Shown here: one piece after another, positions 63,531-64,000 of the stretch
Position numbering within the stretch: position 1 is the stretch's first letter
Layout: every line of letters begins with the position of its first letter
Assembly: GCA_003483885.1 (NCBI GenBank)
Contig: DMXI01000669.1
Span: 1-64,000 of the forward strand
Direction of reading: 5' to 3'
From: Microscillaceae bacterium
GTDB taxonomy: Bacteria > Bacteroidota > Bacteroidia > Cytophagales > Microscillaceae
Length of the DNA stretch: 64,000 nucleotides
Notes under the pieces: generated by a model
Database searches by the model: none
Told to the model about the DNA's origin: nothing
What the model saw: only the letters and a program-made list of their open reading frames with translations
Translations under genes and position numbers: made by a program

Positions 63531-64000
63531 ATGAAGATAAAACTTATACTATTACTACTTATTTTACTAACAAACTCTTGTAGTAACGCTCAGAAAAACA
63601 AAACTTTTACATCGCTGAAAGAGGCACTTCAAAATCCAAAAAATGTATATCATCTGTCATTAAATAAAAAAGATATTCTGAAAAGGGCCAATACAGTAGC
63701 CTCTCCTATTAGAGAAGATATGTTTATGGATAAACTTCCTGAAAGCATACTTAAATTAACAAACTTAGAAAAGCTAGATTTAGGTTATAATAAATTGTTC
63801 ATTTTTCCGGGTGAATTAGGGAATCTCTCTAAATTAAATAGCCTTTCAATTTTTTCTAATCAATTGACCACTATTCCGGATGCTGTGGGAAACTTAAAAA
63901 GGTTAACTTTTTTGGACTTGAGACTAAATCAAATTAGACAAATGTCAAGCGCAATAGGTCAATTATCTAATTTGACTAGGCTTTCATTAAGTTTCAATAA
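63531..64000 (+). CDS. Leucine-rich-repeat lipoprotein, N-terminal part
   Basis: The ATG at 63531 opens a frame that continues to the window end (156 codons). The product starts MKIKLILLLLILL and has TNSC (Cys18), a lipoprotein signal. Leucine-rich repeats of the plant/bacterial type follow, for example LEKLDLGYNKLFIFPGELG and LNSLSIFSNQLTTIPDAVG. It is probably a surface or periplasmic binding protein. It is missed when only closed frames are considered, since the stop is outside the window. Confidence 0.8.
   Translation, partial: MKIKLILLLLILLTNSCSNAQKNKTFTSLKEALQNPKNVYHLSLNKKDILKRANTVASPIREDMFMDKLPESILKLTNLEKLDLGYNKLFIFPGELGNLSKLNSLSIFSNQLTTIPDAVGNLKRLTFLDLRLNQIRQMSSAIGQLSNLTRLSLSFN

Overview
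The window looks like chromosomal DNA of a Bacteroidota bacterium, most likely a marine gliding Cytophagales of the Microscilla type. The evidence is a TonB-dependent receptor with a carboxypeptidase-like N-terminal domain, a giant secreted protein with a type IX secretion C-terminal domain, LytTR and membrane AraC regulators, DUF4097-type beta proteins, many exported proteins with lipoprotein or Sec signals, AT-rich spacers, and Bacteroidota promoters of the TTTG / TAnnTTTG type. I saw no rRNA, tRNA, CRISPR array or intact insertion sequence.

Layout. 1-8.7 kb: the 5' end of asnS (minus), aidB-like and ygiQ genes, a 44-residue peptide gene with a double-glycine leader (4255-4389), a lipoprotein amine oxidase, a membrane methyltransferase and small unknowns. 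8.8-16.6 kb: an M14 carboxypeptidase, a lipoprotein, a membrane AraC regulator, a helical secreted protein and an acyl-CoA dehydrogenase. 16.9-22.7 kb: a universal stress protein, a B3/B4 protein, a protein with leucine-rich repeats between two SiaC-like (DUF1987) domains, a truncated hemoglobin and a Crp/Fnr regulator. 22.8-31.1 kb, mostly minus strand: a membrane subtilase, a J-domain protein, an S41 peptidase, an esterase, three SRPBCC proteins, a DinB protein and an ECF sigma factor with a cysteine-bearing C-terminal extension.

31.1-41.5 kb: unknown secreted and membrane proteins, a large HEXXH metalloprotease, three tandem DUF4097-like paralogues and an ATP-grasp enzyme. 41.5-50.8 kb: a LytTR regulator, a TonB-dependent receptor, a MATE transporter, HAD, GNAT and monooxygenase-like genes, and an SDR. 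50.8-51.3 kb: a cluster of hairpin repeats and a 250-bp-offset direct repeat. 51.3-58.2 kb: a TetR-NTF2-DinB operon, a bacterial GH47 mannosidase lipoprotein, two GNATs, LysE and a DEAD-box helicase. 58.6-59.6 kb: a small, partly broken cassette that resembles decayed phage structural genes. 60.1-64 kb: a 17-repeat ELWxxDGT protein for type IX secretion, and the start of a leucine-rich-repeat lipoprotein that runs off the window.

The most interesting system is the sigma/DinB/SRPBCC block (28.3-31.2 kb). The sigma gene and the DinB gene are preceded by the same bipartite motif, TTTTGTAACA-N14-GCATCCAA, with identical spacing. Terminators delimit a sigma unit and a DinB-SRPBCC-SRPBCC unit. This suggests a self-contained, autoregulated ECF regulon. 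Other items worth checking are the double-glycine peptide, the SiaC-LRR-SiaC fusion, the bacterial GH47 enzyme, the dispersed hairpin family and the phage-like remnant.
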